A DNA stretch of 64,000 nt from Torreya grandis (Eukaryota; Streptophyta; Pinopsida; Cupressales; Taxaceae). Shown here piece after piece: positions 46,184 to 57,572 of the stretch. The DNA lies in contig JARHVA010002683.1 of NCBI GenBank assembly GCA_037957365.1, forward strand, positions 1,971,001 through 2,035,000, read 5' to 3'. The position numbers were made by a program, and so were the translations under genes. Below the pieces are notes generated by a model that saw only the letters and a list, made by a program, of their open reading frames with translations, had not been told where the DNA came from and searched no databases. Each line of letters opens with the position of its first letter. Position 1 is the stretch's first letter.

Positions 46184-47760
46184 TAGATATAATAATATAT
46201 AATACATTTATACCACATTATCTATGCCCATCATGTATTAAAAATACCAAGTGAATAATTATGAAGAATATTTTAAAACTTATAACAAATATGTATCTTT
46301 ATCATTTTGTAACACAACTAATAATAATATTAGTCATGGATCTTTATCTTCTCAAATAATTGATTTTTTTATGTATACATTATGTAAAGTTAATCTATAT
46401 TTGACACATGGTGTTATAGGAATTATTTTTAGACCATCGAGTTTGACTTGTGTATCATATTAATTTGTATATCCAAAATATGCATGGTAATTAGTAGTAT
46501 GATGAAACCTATTTTTATCATAGAATGAAAGGAGATCCTCATATTTAGAAAAATATTCTATGAGATATTTATCATTAGAAAATTCATTCAATGTTTGAAG
46601 CTTAGGTGAAGTTATATTAATTACAATGTTCAGGTGTATCAACTCTAACATTTATTTATGATGAACCTCTTATGTTGGCTCAGGTTGTAATTTGAGTAAA
46701 AGTGTATAAAAAATAAATGGTATTGATGATTTCATGTTTTATTGGCCTCACTCTTTATAATATCCTAGTCCTTTTCATCCTATTTCTTGAATTAATTCAA
46801 TAGGATCAACAATACATTATTCATGTGGTCCTAACACTTTTCCTATATGTCCCATTTTGGTAGATATGTAAACCCAAATCCATGTTGACCATATTTAGTT
46901 GATGATCATATTAAAGTAGTAGATAAATTTTTTTGTTCATATAAATTGAATTTTTGGGTATGTAGTTACATTTATAGAATATCATGATCCTTAGGTTGCA
47001 TGATTGCATAATAATTGAATGGTTTTGGTCCAATGGGAATTATAAATGTATCCTTAATAAATTAAATTTATTCATGCATGAATAATATATGGTATGGCAT
47101 AAATTTCATAAATCTATGGTATTATTAATAGTATATTGTAATTCAGATCATTTGGCACAATTATATTTATTATTCTAGAAGCCATTCTTATACAAAATGT
47201 AAGTTATCATAATACTTCAATCCACTGTAATAGAAAATATAATTTATCCTAATACTTTAATTGAGATATTATAATATTCTTGAATTTTCATGTTATAATG
47301 AATTTTATCATTAGTTTCCTTACCCAATATTTTGATGAAAAATATGTTGTAAATATTTAACCATGGTTAGTTATCATCCAAAATAATTTTGACTATGTTA
47401 TTTTGAATTTGCACTTGGATCTATAATGGAAGGTGTGAATATATTATATTTTTTGGAAGTAAATAGTATTTTTTAAATGAAATATTTTATTCCATCCATC
47501 TTAATGTATCAAAATTAGAAGATATTTAAGGAGGTTCCACATCATTTGGTACCATTATTTATTTCAATTCCACATGAAAGAGATTTATATATAAGCATTG
47601 TCCAAAGTAAACATAATAAAGAAACCTTAGCATGGGTATGTTGTAATATTTCAAAAATATCATACCCTATAGTTGATGTTTTGGAGATATAAGGTGTATA
47701 CATATAATATTTTCAAACTTTTTAAATTGTTAATGCTTTTTTTAGTTACAGGAACCCATT
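46184..47760 (-). pseudogene. Tat element 1, protease-to-RT linker
   Basis: Minus-strand text near 47650 reads GYDIFEILQHTHAKVSLL, corresponding to IKQLHQLSIKMSLCNLINTL in element 2, the segment before the protease. Nearer the copia junction it reads NDKDTYLL-VLKYSS-LFTWYF and MMGIDNVV, the conserved linker leading into the reverse transcriptase. The protease Asp-Gly motif itself is not convincingly preserved. Confidence 0.55.
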
Positions 47761-48360
47761 GAGTCTTGATATCTCTAAGTGCATGACTTAAAGGGTACAC
47801 CAAGAAAGGGTGGGAAGACCATTCATGATTCATAGGATTGGTTTCCCCTATAGCACCATTTTCTATCTACACAACCTTCTCTTAAACACTTCTCTAACAC
47901 TTGTTTCCTCTCTTACACACTTTTCCAAGTATTTAACGCCTTCATTAGCCCCTTCCTAAGCCTGAAACCACTTTTAATAGTTTGATTTACACTATTAGAC
48001 CCATTGACCTTATACTCAAATTGATAAAACACATTTAGGGTCTAGATCGGCCCTTGGCTAACTTAGACCAAGACCTAATTTATTTTTATCAATAATGATA
48101 CAAAGTTGATTGGGCTGACCCTATTAGCTAAAATTTTAAAAAGGTTCATGATTAGATTAAACTATATATACACATAAATTTTGTTCACTTAAAAGGAAGA
48201 GAAGAAGAATAATATTATATTATGCATCTATTTATCCACCATTCTACTTGAGGATCATAGTTTAGGTTTTCAATACTTTCTTTGGAGATACAAATATTTT
48301 CTTGTAAAATGAAACCTTTGTAGGTTTTCATTCACACTTTTATTTTATCATCACATTATA
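47761..48360. other. Stretch without recognisable gene
   Basis: May hold decayed gag of Tat element 1, but no motif supports this. Confidence 0.5.
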
Positions 48361-50000
48361 TTTTTATAGTACTGCATCAAACTAGTTAGTATAGTTCTAT
48401 CATTTTGTGTGTAGGCTTAACACACAATCAATCCAAAATGACTATGTTATTATTGTGCACATCTTTTCTAAATACAGATTATTAAATATATCAGTTCGAT
48501 ATAATATTCCTTTTTAGTTATATATTTTCATACATAAACAAAATAATTGACTCTGTTCCCAATTATTTTCTTTCTACATAAGTCTACAAACATAGTCAAT
48601 CCAATCGACTCTATTCATAGTTTTTTCTTTAGCATGCAGGTTTTACAAACTCCATCAAACTAGTTGACTCTAGTAACATAGATTTGAATTATCATTTGAA
48701 CATCATAACATAAAAATTTTTAATATAAACATCTTTAATCCCATCAAGATTAATTATTTCTCTCTCTATCATTTCAATTCTTCCTTTTTAGTACTATTTT
48801 TTATAAGTTTGCTGTCTTTAAATTTGTATGCCTATAGACAACTAGGTTAACCCATTTGACATAGTTATATAGCTTGTATTCTATCAAAAAGACATATTTT
48901 ACCTATTTGATGATTTTTTTGTAGATCTTTATTTTATAGAACAATGACCTAGTCAACTTTGTTAAACATTGTTTAGTGTTTACATAAAATATCACCTAAA
49001 CTGACTCTATACTCTTCTCAATACATAAATTAACCTCTTTTTATTAGTAATTAATTCAACTTTTTTGGTTGCTTTCATGCTTAGAGTAACAAACATAGAT
49101 TAATTAGGTAGTTTTTTAAATTATCAATTTAGTCACACTATTTTTATCTTTTGCACACACTTACACATCACTAAACATTAAAAAAACATTAAACACTTAT
49201 CTTTCCAATGTCTACCTACTTGGATTTAATCATCAATGGAGACATTGATTTCGTTTTCTATCCAATTATAAACACGTGGTTAATGGTATGTATTAAAAAA
49301 TCACCTGACACCATTATCATTTTGATGTTTTGAAGTGAGGGATAGGCCCCATTACAAAGCTAGTACCATCACCAATACAGATCCCTTTCAGCCTAAATAG
49401 CTCGAAACCAACCTTACACTAATTTCTAGTTCTTCATTACAACCAACTTACCATCACACACAAGTTATATTTAATTATAAATTGATAACCATTAGGATCA
49501 TAAATTAGTTAGCATTTGCTTTCAAATTGCTACTTGCTCTTTGATCATTGTATGTTATATTGAAAAACTTACATTAACTAACATTGGTGCAAGGTTTGTG
49601 TTGTGTGTTCTAATTAGAACAAGTCATATTAATCCAATTACTTGTATGCTCAATTCCATTTTCTTAGATATTATCTCTTAGCACATTTCTCTATTTTAGA
49701 ACACTATCATTTTTATCGACACACTGTCTTACAGACTATGTAGCTTATCTACCTGTAGTACATAGTTGACCTAACTAACTATGTCTCTTTATCTCCCTAC
49801 TAATTCCCTAGTTTAAAAAATACACAGTTGACCTATCTGAATATGTCTTCTTATTTTCTTAGTTTATTCCCTATTTACCAGTACACAATAAACCTATATG
49901 ACTTTGTTCTCTTTATCTCTATTATGTTCCTTTGTTTATAGCATAAATTAGATTAGTTTAACTCTATATCCTTTTCTAATTTTGTATTTTCAATACCATT
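48360..50000. repeat. Diverged tandem array, period near 60 bp
   Basis: A core resembling ACATAGTTGACCTA...CTATGTCTC recurs. Clear units start at 49761, 49823, 49884 and 49942 (spacing 62, 61, 58). Further ones with TTGACTCT or TCGACTCT lie at about 48550, 48605 and 48664 (spacing 55-60). Between 48700 and 49700 the pattern is faint. Tandem arrays near the 3' end are common in Tat/Ogre-type gypsy elements, and this one lies downstream (minus strand) of element 2 beyond the LTR cluster at 50-52.2 kb, but that link is inference. Confidence 0.6.
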
Positions 50001-50058
50001 TTAGCCTCCTTTTCTCATCATAGACTTTTTATTTGAGGATAGTATAGAGTTGAATCCA

Positions 50059-50364
50059 TGTAATGTACCTAGATAGGTGTATAATAGTATATTAGTAGAA
50101 TAGTGAATAATCCTACATGCATTAGAATGAAGAGTGGGGTAGGTAATAGATAGTATAAATAAAGGGGCATATGATGCTATAGATCATGTAAGAAGTTAAT
50201 TTTAATTGAGTCTTGTTCAAGGGAGGTAGCCCCCTCAAAGTGGCCTGTGATATAGAGTTGTTCCTTCCATAAAAGGAATTGGTGTTTGTGTGTAATCAAC
50301 ATTTGATTTCAACATATATAGTCTAGATTATCATTGTGCAAATATGAATACCAGCTTCCTCTCA
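50059..50364 (+). repeat. 5' LTR of the second short element
   Basis: About 85 percent identical by eye to 51619-51915. It contains GTATAAATAAAGGGGC near 50153, a good TATA context. Confidence 0.85.
50153..50162 (+). promoter_or_regulatory. Putative LTR TATA box
   Basis: GTATAAATAA in the 5' LTR; the 3' LTR has TTATAAATAAAG at the same place. Confidence 0.5.
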
Positions 50365-50366
50365 TC

Positions 50367-50378
50367 TAGTATCAGAGT
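50367..50378 (+). other. Primer-binding site, initiator-Met tRNA type
   Basis: TAGTATCAGAGT, two changes from TGGTATCAGAGC, two bases after the LTR end. Confidence 0.75.
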
Positions 50379-51605
50379 AGATTTAGTTCATGTGGACTAG
50401 GGTGTAAGCTCTTATGATAATAAATTATTGGTGTATTTTGCATCCATTCTCACTACACCAATGCATTTGTAGCACCTCAAAACATAGGTGTGCATATCTA
50501 GTTTGTCTAGATCTAACATTTGAAGCTCAAGAAATCAAATCCCCAAATTTATCAAGTATAATTTTTAGTTATTGTTATGTTTTAAATAAATATATTATTT
50601 TAATTTTATGTCTAAAACATTGGCTGAAAATATATTTAATTCGATTCCTCTCTTTGAGAGCTTTCCTAAAAGTATGTGTTTGCTAAAAATGGATGAACAA
50701 GGCACCTATGGCATGCATTTGAAGATAACATTACATTCTGGTGTGATATGCATGTTGCACAGTCACTAACCACTATAATTAACCATCAATGTAAATCACC
50801 TCATGTGATAATGTAAAACCATGACTACTTAACCACTAGCGGTTGCTTTGAAGGTGATTTGGACTTGTTATCACTCTAGAGGTGATATTTTTCAAACCAT
50901 GAGGGTTATAAACCTCTAAATTTTTTTTTGGAATTTTGATTATGATTTAGACCTAGTAATGATATTTGATCATTTTTTGGAGCTCATTTTATTATTAAAA
51001 AAGGTAAATTTTCTTTGGCAAAACCCTATTTTCTATAGTTTGAAAGTACCTTTTTGGAGTCATACTTGAGATCTGTAAGGAATTTTTAGGTAATTTTTTT
51101 AAATGTATATTTTTTCAAAAATAATGTTGTTAAATACTTGATTTATAGCTATACTAAAAATATTTATATAAATTTATGTTTATCATCTATTTTTTAAGAA
51201 TTAAGTATTATAACTCAAAATTACACAATTATAAGTAGTGAGAGATGGAATATATCCTTAGTTGGCTCATCTAATAGCCTAATTTGTGTTCCATTATTCT
51301 ATATTTGAGCATCTGATTGTCAAGTTTCAAATATCTATGCTAGACTATAATGTTCTAGCTAACATGTCTTCCATTAAGGTTATTTCATACAGAGCTCTCT
51401 ATGTACTTCCATCTCATGCTATATTGTTTGCATTAACACTATTCATGTCCATGTTTATATCTTAGTCTTGATAGAAGAAGTGGAATTAGAAATAAATTCA
51501 TGGCAAAGCTTCTATCTAGTCTTAAACCTATTTTTTATTTGTATGGTCTAGCCTTTATTTGGTCCTCCTCATATTTATTATCATGTTTTAAGGGCAAAAC
51601 ATTTT
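50379..51605 (+). other. Interior of the second short element
   Basis: AT-rich. The longest frame, at 50414-50686 (90 codons), has no recognisable motif. I see no retroviral domain and no clear captured gene. Confidence 0.6.
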
Positions 51606-51618
51606 AAAGTGGGTGGAA
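51606..51618 (+). other. Polypurine tract
   Basis: AAAGTGGGTGGAA directly before the 3' LTR. Confidence 0.8.
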
Positions 51619-51915
51619 TGTAATGTACCTAGATAGAGGTATAATAGTATAATAGTGAATAATCCCACATGAATTAGAATGAGGAGTGGGGTAGGTAATA
51701 AATATTATAAATAAAGGGCCATATGATGTTCTAGATCATAAAAGAATTGAATTATAATTGAGCCTTGCTAAAAAGAGGTAGCCCCTTAAAGTGGCTTAAA
51801 ATACTAAGTTGTTCCTTCCATAAAAGGAATTTGTGTTTGTGTGTAATCAACATTTGATTTCAATATATACAGTCTAGATTAACATTATGTGAATGTGAAT
51901 ACTAGGTTCCTCTCA
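51619..51915 (+). repeat. 3' LTR of the second short element
   Basis: Starts TGTAATGTACC and ends CTCTCA. Unusually, it is followed by TCTTGGTATCA, which looks like another primer site rather than flanking DNA. Confidence 0.85.
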
Positions 51916-51917
51916 TC

Positions 51918-51941
51918 TTGGTATCAAATCTCTGATACCAA
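51918..51941. repeat. Palindrome of two opposed primer-binding sites
   Basis: Arms TTGGTATCA (51918-51926) and TGATACCAA (51933-51941) around a six-base loop. Each arm is the start of an initiator-Met primer site, so two LTR ends meet here head to head. Confidence 0.85.
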
Positions 51942-51942
51942 A

Positions 51943-52133
51943 TGTAGAAAATTGTTACACCAAAACCTTGAGACATTAATGAAATCTACCCATCAAGATC
52001 ATAACATCCCACCACATTTTTGAAGCCTAGACTTTGGGCTACATTTTTTCTTGTACACTAGGTTCCTATGCATGTACAAGCCCTAAAAAAACACTTCCAT
52101 GTCAATGTATCCACCCTCTCTACAACTTGAACA
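51943..52133 (-). repeat. Possible LTR of a third element
   Basis: On the minus strand the segment starts TGTTCAAG and ends TTTTCTACA just before the TTTGGTATCAGAGA primer-site arm, giving TG...CA ends over 191 bases. No partner LTR was found, so this is tentative. Confidence 0.35.
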
Positions 52134-52142
52134 TAGGTGGAG

Positions 52143-52154
52143 GCTCTAATATCA
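52143..52154 (-). other. Primer-binding site, inverted
   Basis: Reads TGATATTAGAGC on the minus strand, two changes from TGGTATCAGAGC, three bases from the inverted LTR fragment at 52158. Confidence 0.65.
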
Positions 52155-52157
52155 AAT

Positions 52158-52233
52158 TAGAGGAACCTGGTATTCACATTCACAAATCATAATCTAGACT
52201 GTATATATTGAAAACAAATGTTGATTACACACA
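52158..52233 (-). repeat. Inverted LTR fragment of the second short-element family
   Basis: The reverse complement matches the last 75 bases of the LTRs at 50059 and 51619 (GTGTGTAATCAACATTTG, ACAGTCTAGATTA, GGTTCCTCT). It is truncated at its far end. Confidence 0.8.
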
Positions 52234-52244
52234 TTTTGATTTTT

Positions 52245-52620
52245 GATAGTTATTCTTTAAGTGAGCACTCTATCATTTTATCATTTAGGTGATATCCATC
52301 CTTTAAGGGAACATCATGTTTCTTTTAGACATGGATGCATATATTTCAAGCTTAGAGTGAAACTATTCGTAAAAGGAAAGCTTGTGCCCCAATATAGTGG
52401 TTATGTGATAATAGGAAGGGGTATTAAATAACATCCAGCCATGGGGTTCCATCTAACAAAAGATGAAAAGTATCTAAGAGAACCATGCCATGGGTAGAGC
52501 CATGGTACCCACATTTAAGATAGGATGAAAAGGCTTGATGGATAATCACACAAATTTGGTGTAACCACATGTTACTAAGAGGAATAGGGTAAGAGCATTT
52601 GGTAAGTTAGAAGTTGTTAA
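52245..52620. other. Stretch between LTR cluster and Tat element 2
   Basis: No feature seen. It follows the integrase C-terminus of element 2 on the minus strand and is probably its 3' untranslated region. Confidence 0.5.
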
Positions 52621-52639
52621 AATCAATGGATGAGCTTAA

Positions 52640-54000
52640 GTAAGATAGTAGGGTGTGTTAGAGAGGCCTTAGCAATAGAAAGGTGAAAATGTGAAGCATT
52701 TAGAGGTTTTGGTTTGCCTTTGAGAGAGGACAAACAAGAGGCTCCTAATCCATACTTGTGGGTTATAATATAGGGTTTGAGCCAGTTGAATGCAAACTTA
52801 CCACTTTTGGTTTTCTCCATGTTAGTGACATGTTGGTTTTCTTTGAGGATAAGGTCTCCAATATTGAATTCTTATATTTTAAAATGTTTGTTGTAGGCTC
52901 ATTTAATATGATCTTGATAGATATGAAGGTGATTAAGGGCAACAAGGTGATGTTCATCAAGGAGTTCTAAGCTTGATAATAATTCTTGATGATAGTTAAT
53001 TTTAGAAAGAATCTCCTACAAGGATATATGAAGAGATGGAATTTGGAATTCAAGAGGCATAACTACCTCAGCTTCAAAAACTAGAGAAAAAGCTGTAGCA
53101 CCCATAGCAGTTTAGATAGTAGTGTGGTATGCCCATAGATCAAATGGGATATGGAGGTGCCAATCCTTGCCCAAAGCATTGAACACCTTGGTGAGTATTT
53201 TGATGAGGGTTTTCTTAGAAGCTTCATCCTATCCATTAGCTTGTGGATGATAAGGGGAAGATAAAATTAGTTTGATGCCAAAATCCTTAAAAAGTTCCTA
53301 GACCTTTTTTTTCTTCAAGGATTTTCCATTATCAGTGATGATTTTATGAAGGACACCAAAGTGGTAGATGATGTGATGGGTAATGAAGTAAATGATTTTT
53401 TTAACTTTGATTGAGATCAACAAAATGGCTTCCACTTATTTGGTTAAATACTCTATGGAAGTGATGATATATTGGTGACATTGAGAGGAATGAGGATTGA
53501 TCTCATCAATAAGATCAGGACCCCATTATGAGAAAATCCAATAATCTATTGATACATAGAGACCATGAGGAGGTGCATGATGGAGGTTAGCATATTGTTA
53601 AAATTTGATGTATTTCTTGGCATAGTCACAAAAATCTTGATTAAGTGTAGGCCAATAGTATCCCAAGCAAAGAATATGCTTTGTAATAGCCAAACCATTG
53701 AATTGTCCTCCACAGATGTCATCATGTGTTTCCTTAATGGCATGAGAGGATTCATTGTTATGAATGCATTAATGAAGGAGGCCATAAAAGCCTTGTTTGT
53801 AAAAAATGTCCCCTTTAATTAAATAGTGAGAGGTGATTTGAATGAAATCTTTATGAGATTTCCTTAAAAGATCAGGTGGAAGGATACCAACATTATGGTA
53901 GTTAAAGATTTGGTCATACCAAATGTCTAAATGAGATGTTTCCACTTAGAAAATGGGAGGAAGATAGAAATTAAGGTAAGAGGGGCTGACAAAGTAGTGT
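52640..54000 (-). pseudogene. Tat element 2 integrase
   Basis: Minus-strand text gives WGPDLIDEINPHSS, YIITSIEYLTK (first acidic residue changed to Glu), HKIITDNGKSLKKKK (second Asp kept), LILSSPYHPQANG and a following DEASKKTLIKIL (catalytic Glu kept), DWHLHIPFDLWAYHTTI, and at the C-terminus SGKFAFNWLKPYIITHKYG and KPLNASHFH. The upstream zinc-binding part near 53550-53800 is blurred. Confidence 0.8.
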
Positions 54001-54199
54001 ATGGTGATAAATAGTTTAGAGTTAGTAGGTTGGGATGGAATTTGGGATGGAAGAGAAGCTATTGTGCTTGTAAATTTAATTATAGAGTGAGGGACAAATT
54101 GAATGGTATAATGGTTAAATGATGCTAATAGTTTCTCAGTAAGTTGTTTATACTTTAGAAGAACATCATTTTTGCATTAATAGGCTCCTTTGACTTGGT

Positions 54200-55050
54200 T
54201 GATAATAAGTTAAGAATATCCAAAGACCCGTATATTTTTTATGCCTAAGTCTATGGTGGTTTGGAGACCTATGATCAAGGCCTCGTATTCGGCTATATTA
54301 TTAGTACATTTGAAATCAAGTTTGAAAGAAAGAGGGAGAGGTTATTCATTAATGGGAATGAGGACTATGTCAGCACCCCCACCATTTTGACAATTGGAAC
54401 CATAAAAATACATAGTCATTTGATAGGTGGGCTCTTCTGAAGAAAGAGTAGCTATAGACTCATCTAGAAAGGAAAAAAGAGGAGTTTGATTATCAAGGAG
54501 AGGGGCTTCAGCTAGTTGGTCCACAATGACCTATCCTTTAATGGAATTTTACACAAGAAACTCAAAATTTAACTCAGCTAAAATCATGAGCCACTTAGCA
54601 ATACATTGGTTATGATATGGATTAGAGTGCATAACTTGAGCGTGTTAGTATAGGGAAAGATATAAGTTTTATGGTTCAGAAGATAGTAATTAAGTTTATA
54701 GGTGACAAAAACTAAGGTAAGGTAGAGTTTTTATGGATGGATGTATCGAATTTCATAGTAAATGAGGGTATGACTAATATAATAATTAGTTTTCTCCTTA
54801 TGTTGGTCATTATTATGAGTGAGCATGGCTCCCAAGGAATGATCAATCACAAATATATATAAATAAAAGGGTTGATCTTCCTTTGGGAGAATAAGGATAG
54901 GTGGAGAAAGAAGATACTCCTTGATTGCATCAAAGGTTTGTTGACACTCCTTGGTCCATTTAAAGGAGGTATCTTTTTTTATGAGGTTTTGAAAGGATTG
55001 ACAATGATTAGATAGTTAGGAGATAAAATGGTGGATTGACTGAAGTTTTC
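54200..55050 (-). pseudogene. Tat element 2 RNase H and additional RNase H
   Basis: The pol RNase H shows QTFDAIKEYLLSPPILILPK and FYLYIFVIDHSLGAMLTHNN near 54950-54830. After a linker (VIVDQLAEAPLLDNQTPL near 54530) a second RNase H fold begins MTMYFYGSNCQNGGGADIVL near 54420 and continues FKLDFKCTNNIAEYEALIIG near 54300. An additional archaeal-type RNase H at this place is the hallmark of Tat/Ogre elements. Confidence 0.8.
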
Positions 55051-55970
55051 TTTGTAGGCTATGAAGTTATTTTAAGTTAGTAAGAGGCATTTTTAAAATG
55101 GCTTTGACTTTTATGGGGTCTATTTCTATTCCATGAAGGGAAAAAAATAATCCTAGGAGTTTTCTTGATAAGACCCAAATATGCATTTCTTCATATTAAG
55201 CCTGACATGATAATGGATAAGTCTTTCAAATATGATGGCTAAAATGATGAGGTGATCCTGAAATTGTTTGGATTTTCTAAGTAAATCATTAACATAGTCT
55301 TCAACTATTGTATGAATGAGGTCATGAAAAATGTAAGTCATGGATCATTCATATGTGGCTCCTACATTCTTTAAGCCAAAAGGAATGACATAATAGCAGA
55401 AAGCTCCCCATTGGGTGATAAAAGATGTCTTATGTTGATCTTCAGGGGAGATAAGGATTTGGTTATATCCGAAAAATCCATCCAACAGGAATACCATTTA
55501 ATGGCCAATGGTAAGATCAACAATTTTATCGATATTAGGTAGGGGAAATTCATGTTTGGGTCATGCAAGGTTAAGATACTAGAAATCCACATAAAGGTAG
55601 TGTCCCCTGGTGGGTTTGGTGATAAGAACAATGTTAGAGACCCATTTTGGATAGTCAATGGGATGAATGAAATTAATAGATAGAAGTCACTAAAGTTATT
55701 CTTTGACAAGAAGAGCTATATGGGGATGGATTTGATGATTTTGTTTTTTGGATTGGCTTAACCTCATGATGATTGATGATGTTATAAAGGTTAATGGATG
55801 GGTCAATACTAGGTATATCCTGATAAGACCAAATAAATGCTATGCTATGGTCATGAAGGAAGGTTGCATAGTTTATTTGTTCCTCAAGGGTTAAGGATTA
55901 GCCAATCTTTACAATATGAGGTTTCTCATAAGTACCAAAATTAATGTCTATGGTTGATTCATTTATCATT
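55050..55970 (-). pseudogene. Tat element 2 reverse transcriptase and linker
   Basis: The linker reads INFGTYEKPHIVKIG, IAFIWSYQDIPSIDPSINLY and HEVKPIQKTK near 55950-55750. The reverse transcriptase follows with DYPKWVSNIVLITKP, EFPLPNIDKIVDLTIGH, the MVFLLDGFFGYNQILISPED region near 55480 and MTYIFHDLIHTIVEDYVNDL near 55330, where the YVDD box is changed to YVND. This converts one of the two catalytic Asp residues to Asn, a G-to-A type change. Confidence 0.85.
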
Positions 55971-57197
55971 GTGTAGTTTTCAAGAGGGAGGGAGTTTTAA
56001 TAGAAGAATTCTCAACACACGGATAGGTAAGAATAGATTTGGTATTTTGACATTGGATGGTGTTAATGGTAGGAGAATCATGTGTGATCATTTCAAGGTG
56101 AATGAGAGGAATGGTTTTAGTTTGACTCCCCTATTGATAAGTTATCGGACCTAAACTAATAGAGTTGATCGAAAAAAAAAATTAGGTGGGATAATGTTGT
56201 TGTCTTCAAATGGAGTTGGTAAGGGTATAGGTTATTCAAATTAGAAATGTGAGGTTGATAAGGGTAGAAGTTCCTTGAATGGGAGAGGTGAGGTTGGTGG
56301 CTCCCTAAATGAGAGAGGTAGAATTGGTGAGGCTAGTGGTTCTCCAAATGGGAGAGGTGGAATTGATGAGGTTGGTATGGGCTCTTCTCAGGGAACATAC
56401 CCTAGGTCAAAGAACCCATGAGGTTTCTAAGTTTTGATAGTAGGAAGTTCATGGGGTACTTATTCATAGAGGCCAAACTCAAACCCTTTCCAAGTGCATC
56501 AATGAAGATACATTTGGGAAAAGATCAGGTTACTAAGATAGGAAAAGTTAGAAGTGAATTGATAAATACAAGGCATGGTGGTGGGTGTAAGAAGTAGTTT
56601 ATCAAGTCCCCCATAGACAAAATATGTTCTATTATTGGGAAGACCAAAGAGGAAAAGGGTACCACTACTGGGATCATAAGATGGATCATTATAAAGGTTC
56701 CCAAATTCATGTGGAGAGGAAAAAACATCCAAATCTAAAATTTGATATTCCTCAAGCATAAGTTATTGGAATGTGGATTGTAAGGGGTGCTCGACTGAGA
56801 TTTGTGATGAGGGAATAGTTGAACTAGTGGATACTTCACTATTATTGAAAGTATAAGTGTTGGTGTGTTGGTTTGACATGGTGGTTTGGCTAGTAGTTGG
56901 CTATGAAGAGGGTGAAGGTGGAATAAAAACATCATTGGGATGATACATCATATTACAAAAAACAAAGGGACTTGGATCATCTTTGATTATAATGACTTGT
57001 CTCTCTTGCTACAAATTGATGCATCAATGAAGGCTAGAAGGGATGCATACCATGACATAGATCTAAGGGTGACCAAGTAACACATTATATTTAAAATCTC
57101 CCTCTACGATGTAAAATTGTTTAAGAATGGTTAGAGGACCCAAAAGGATGTGGAGAATAAATACCCTGAGAGTAGTGGCCAAAGTATCATTGAATGA

Positions 57198-57572
57198 TCA
57201 GATAACCACCAAGCTTTTTGACATGATTTTTTTAGGTAGTTGAAGTTGATCATAATCATGGGAGGAGATGATATTTATACTTACTCCTCCATCAATCATG
57301 ACCCTTTTTACATGTGTATGATTGATGGATGCTATGATAAAAAGAGGGGGATCAGGATCTTTGATATGATATGGTGGGATTTTAGATTCTTGAAAGGTGA
57401 CACTAGTAATGCATTGGATAGCTCTAATCAAAGATGCAAGAGGTTGGGGATCATTTGGTTGAACTTCTATGGAACACATTACTTTATTTAAAGCTTGATG
57501 ATATTGAGGCAAGGTGTTGATTAAGTTACAAAGACTCATTTTTATGGACAACTGGTGAAGTTGTTTTATCAC
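57198..57572 (-). pseudogene. Tat element 2 protease region
   Basis: A 124-codon open frame with IKQLHQLSIKMSLCNLINTL at the start and VKRVMIDGGVSINIISSHDY near its end. The aspartic-protease core DGG (DSG/DTG in most elements, DGG also common in plant gypsy) is intact. Between it and the reverse transcriptase (55970-57198) lies a linker with frames such as EYQILDLDVFSSPHEFGN. Confidence 0.75.

Larger units (their letters stand above)
40791..47760 (-). mobile_element. Tat-type Ty3/gypsy element 1, interrupted
   Basis: A minus-strand gypsy pol spread over about 7 kb, of which 43852-46183 is a later copia insertion. Read on the minus strand it gives a protease-linker region (47760-46190), reverse transcriptase (43845 to about 43150), traces of RNase H and the linker with GHVIVDQPMTTPL near 42610, and integrase (41700-40795). 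The reverse transcriptase and integrase are similar to those of the element at 52.6-62 kb, but not close enough to be the same family. No LTR was found at either end. Confidence 0.75.
50059..51915 (+). mobile_element. Second short non-autonomous LTR element
   Basis: A 1.86-kb plus-strand element with LTRs of 306 and 297 bases, an initiator-Met primer site after the 5' LTR and a polypurine tract before the 3' LTR. The 1.25-kb interior shows no gag or pol motif. The LTRs start TGTAATGTACCTAGATA and end TTCCTCTCA. The bases flanking the LTRs (ATCCA and TCTTG) do not form a target duplication, so the ends were rearranged after or during insertion; see 51918-51941. Confidence 0.82.

Noticed and set aside
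48360..50000. CRISPR-like array
   Set aside because: Units are diverged and lack the constant repeat plus variable spacer pattern; the genome is a plant one.
51918..51941. Palindrome as a transcription terminator or microRNA hairpin
   Set aside because: Arms are exactly primer-site sequence of copia-type LTR elements at an LTR junction; short arms do not support a hairpin gene.
56499..56935. Several overlapping frames as independent small proteins
   Set aside because: They belong to the linker between protease and reverse transcriptase of Tat element 2, or are its shadows.
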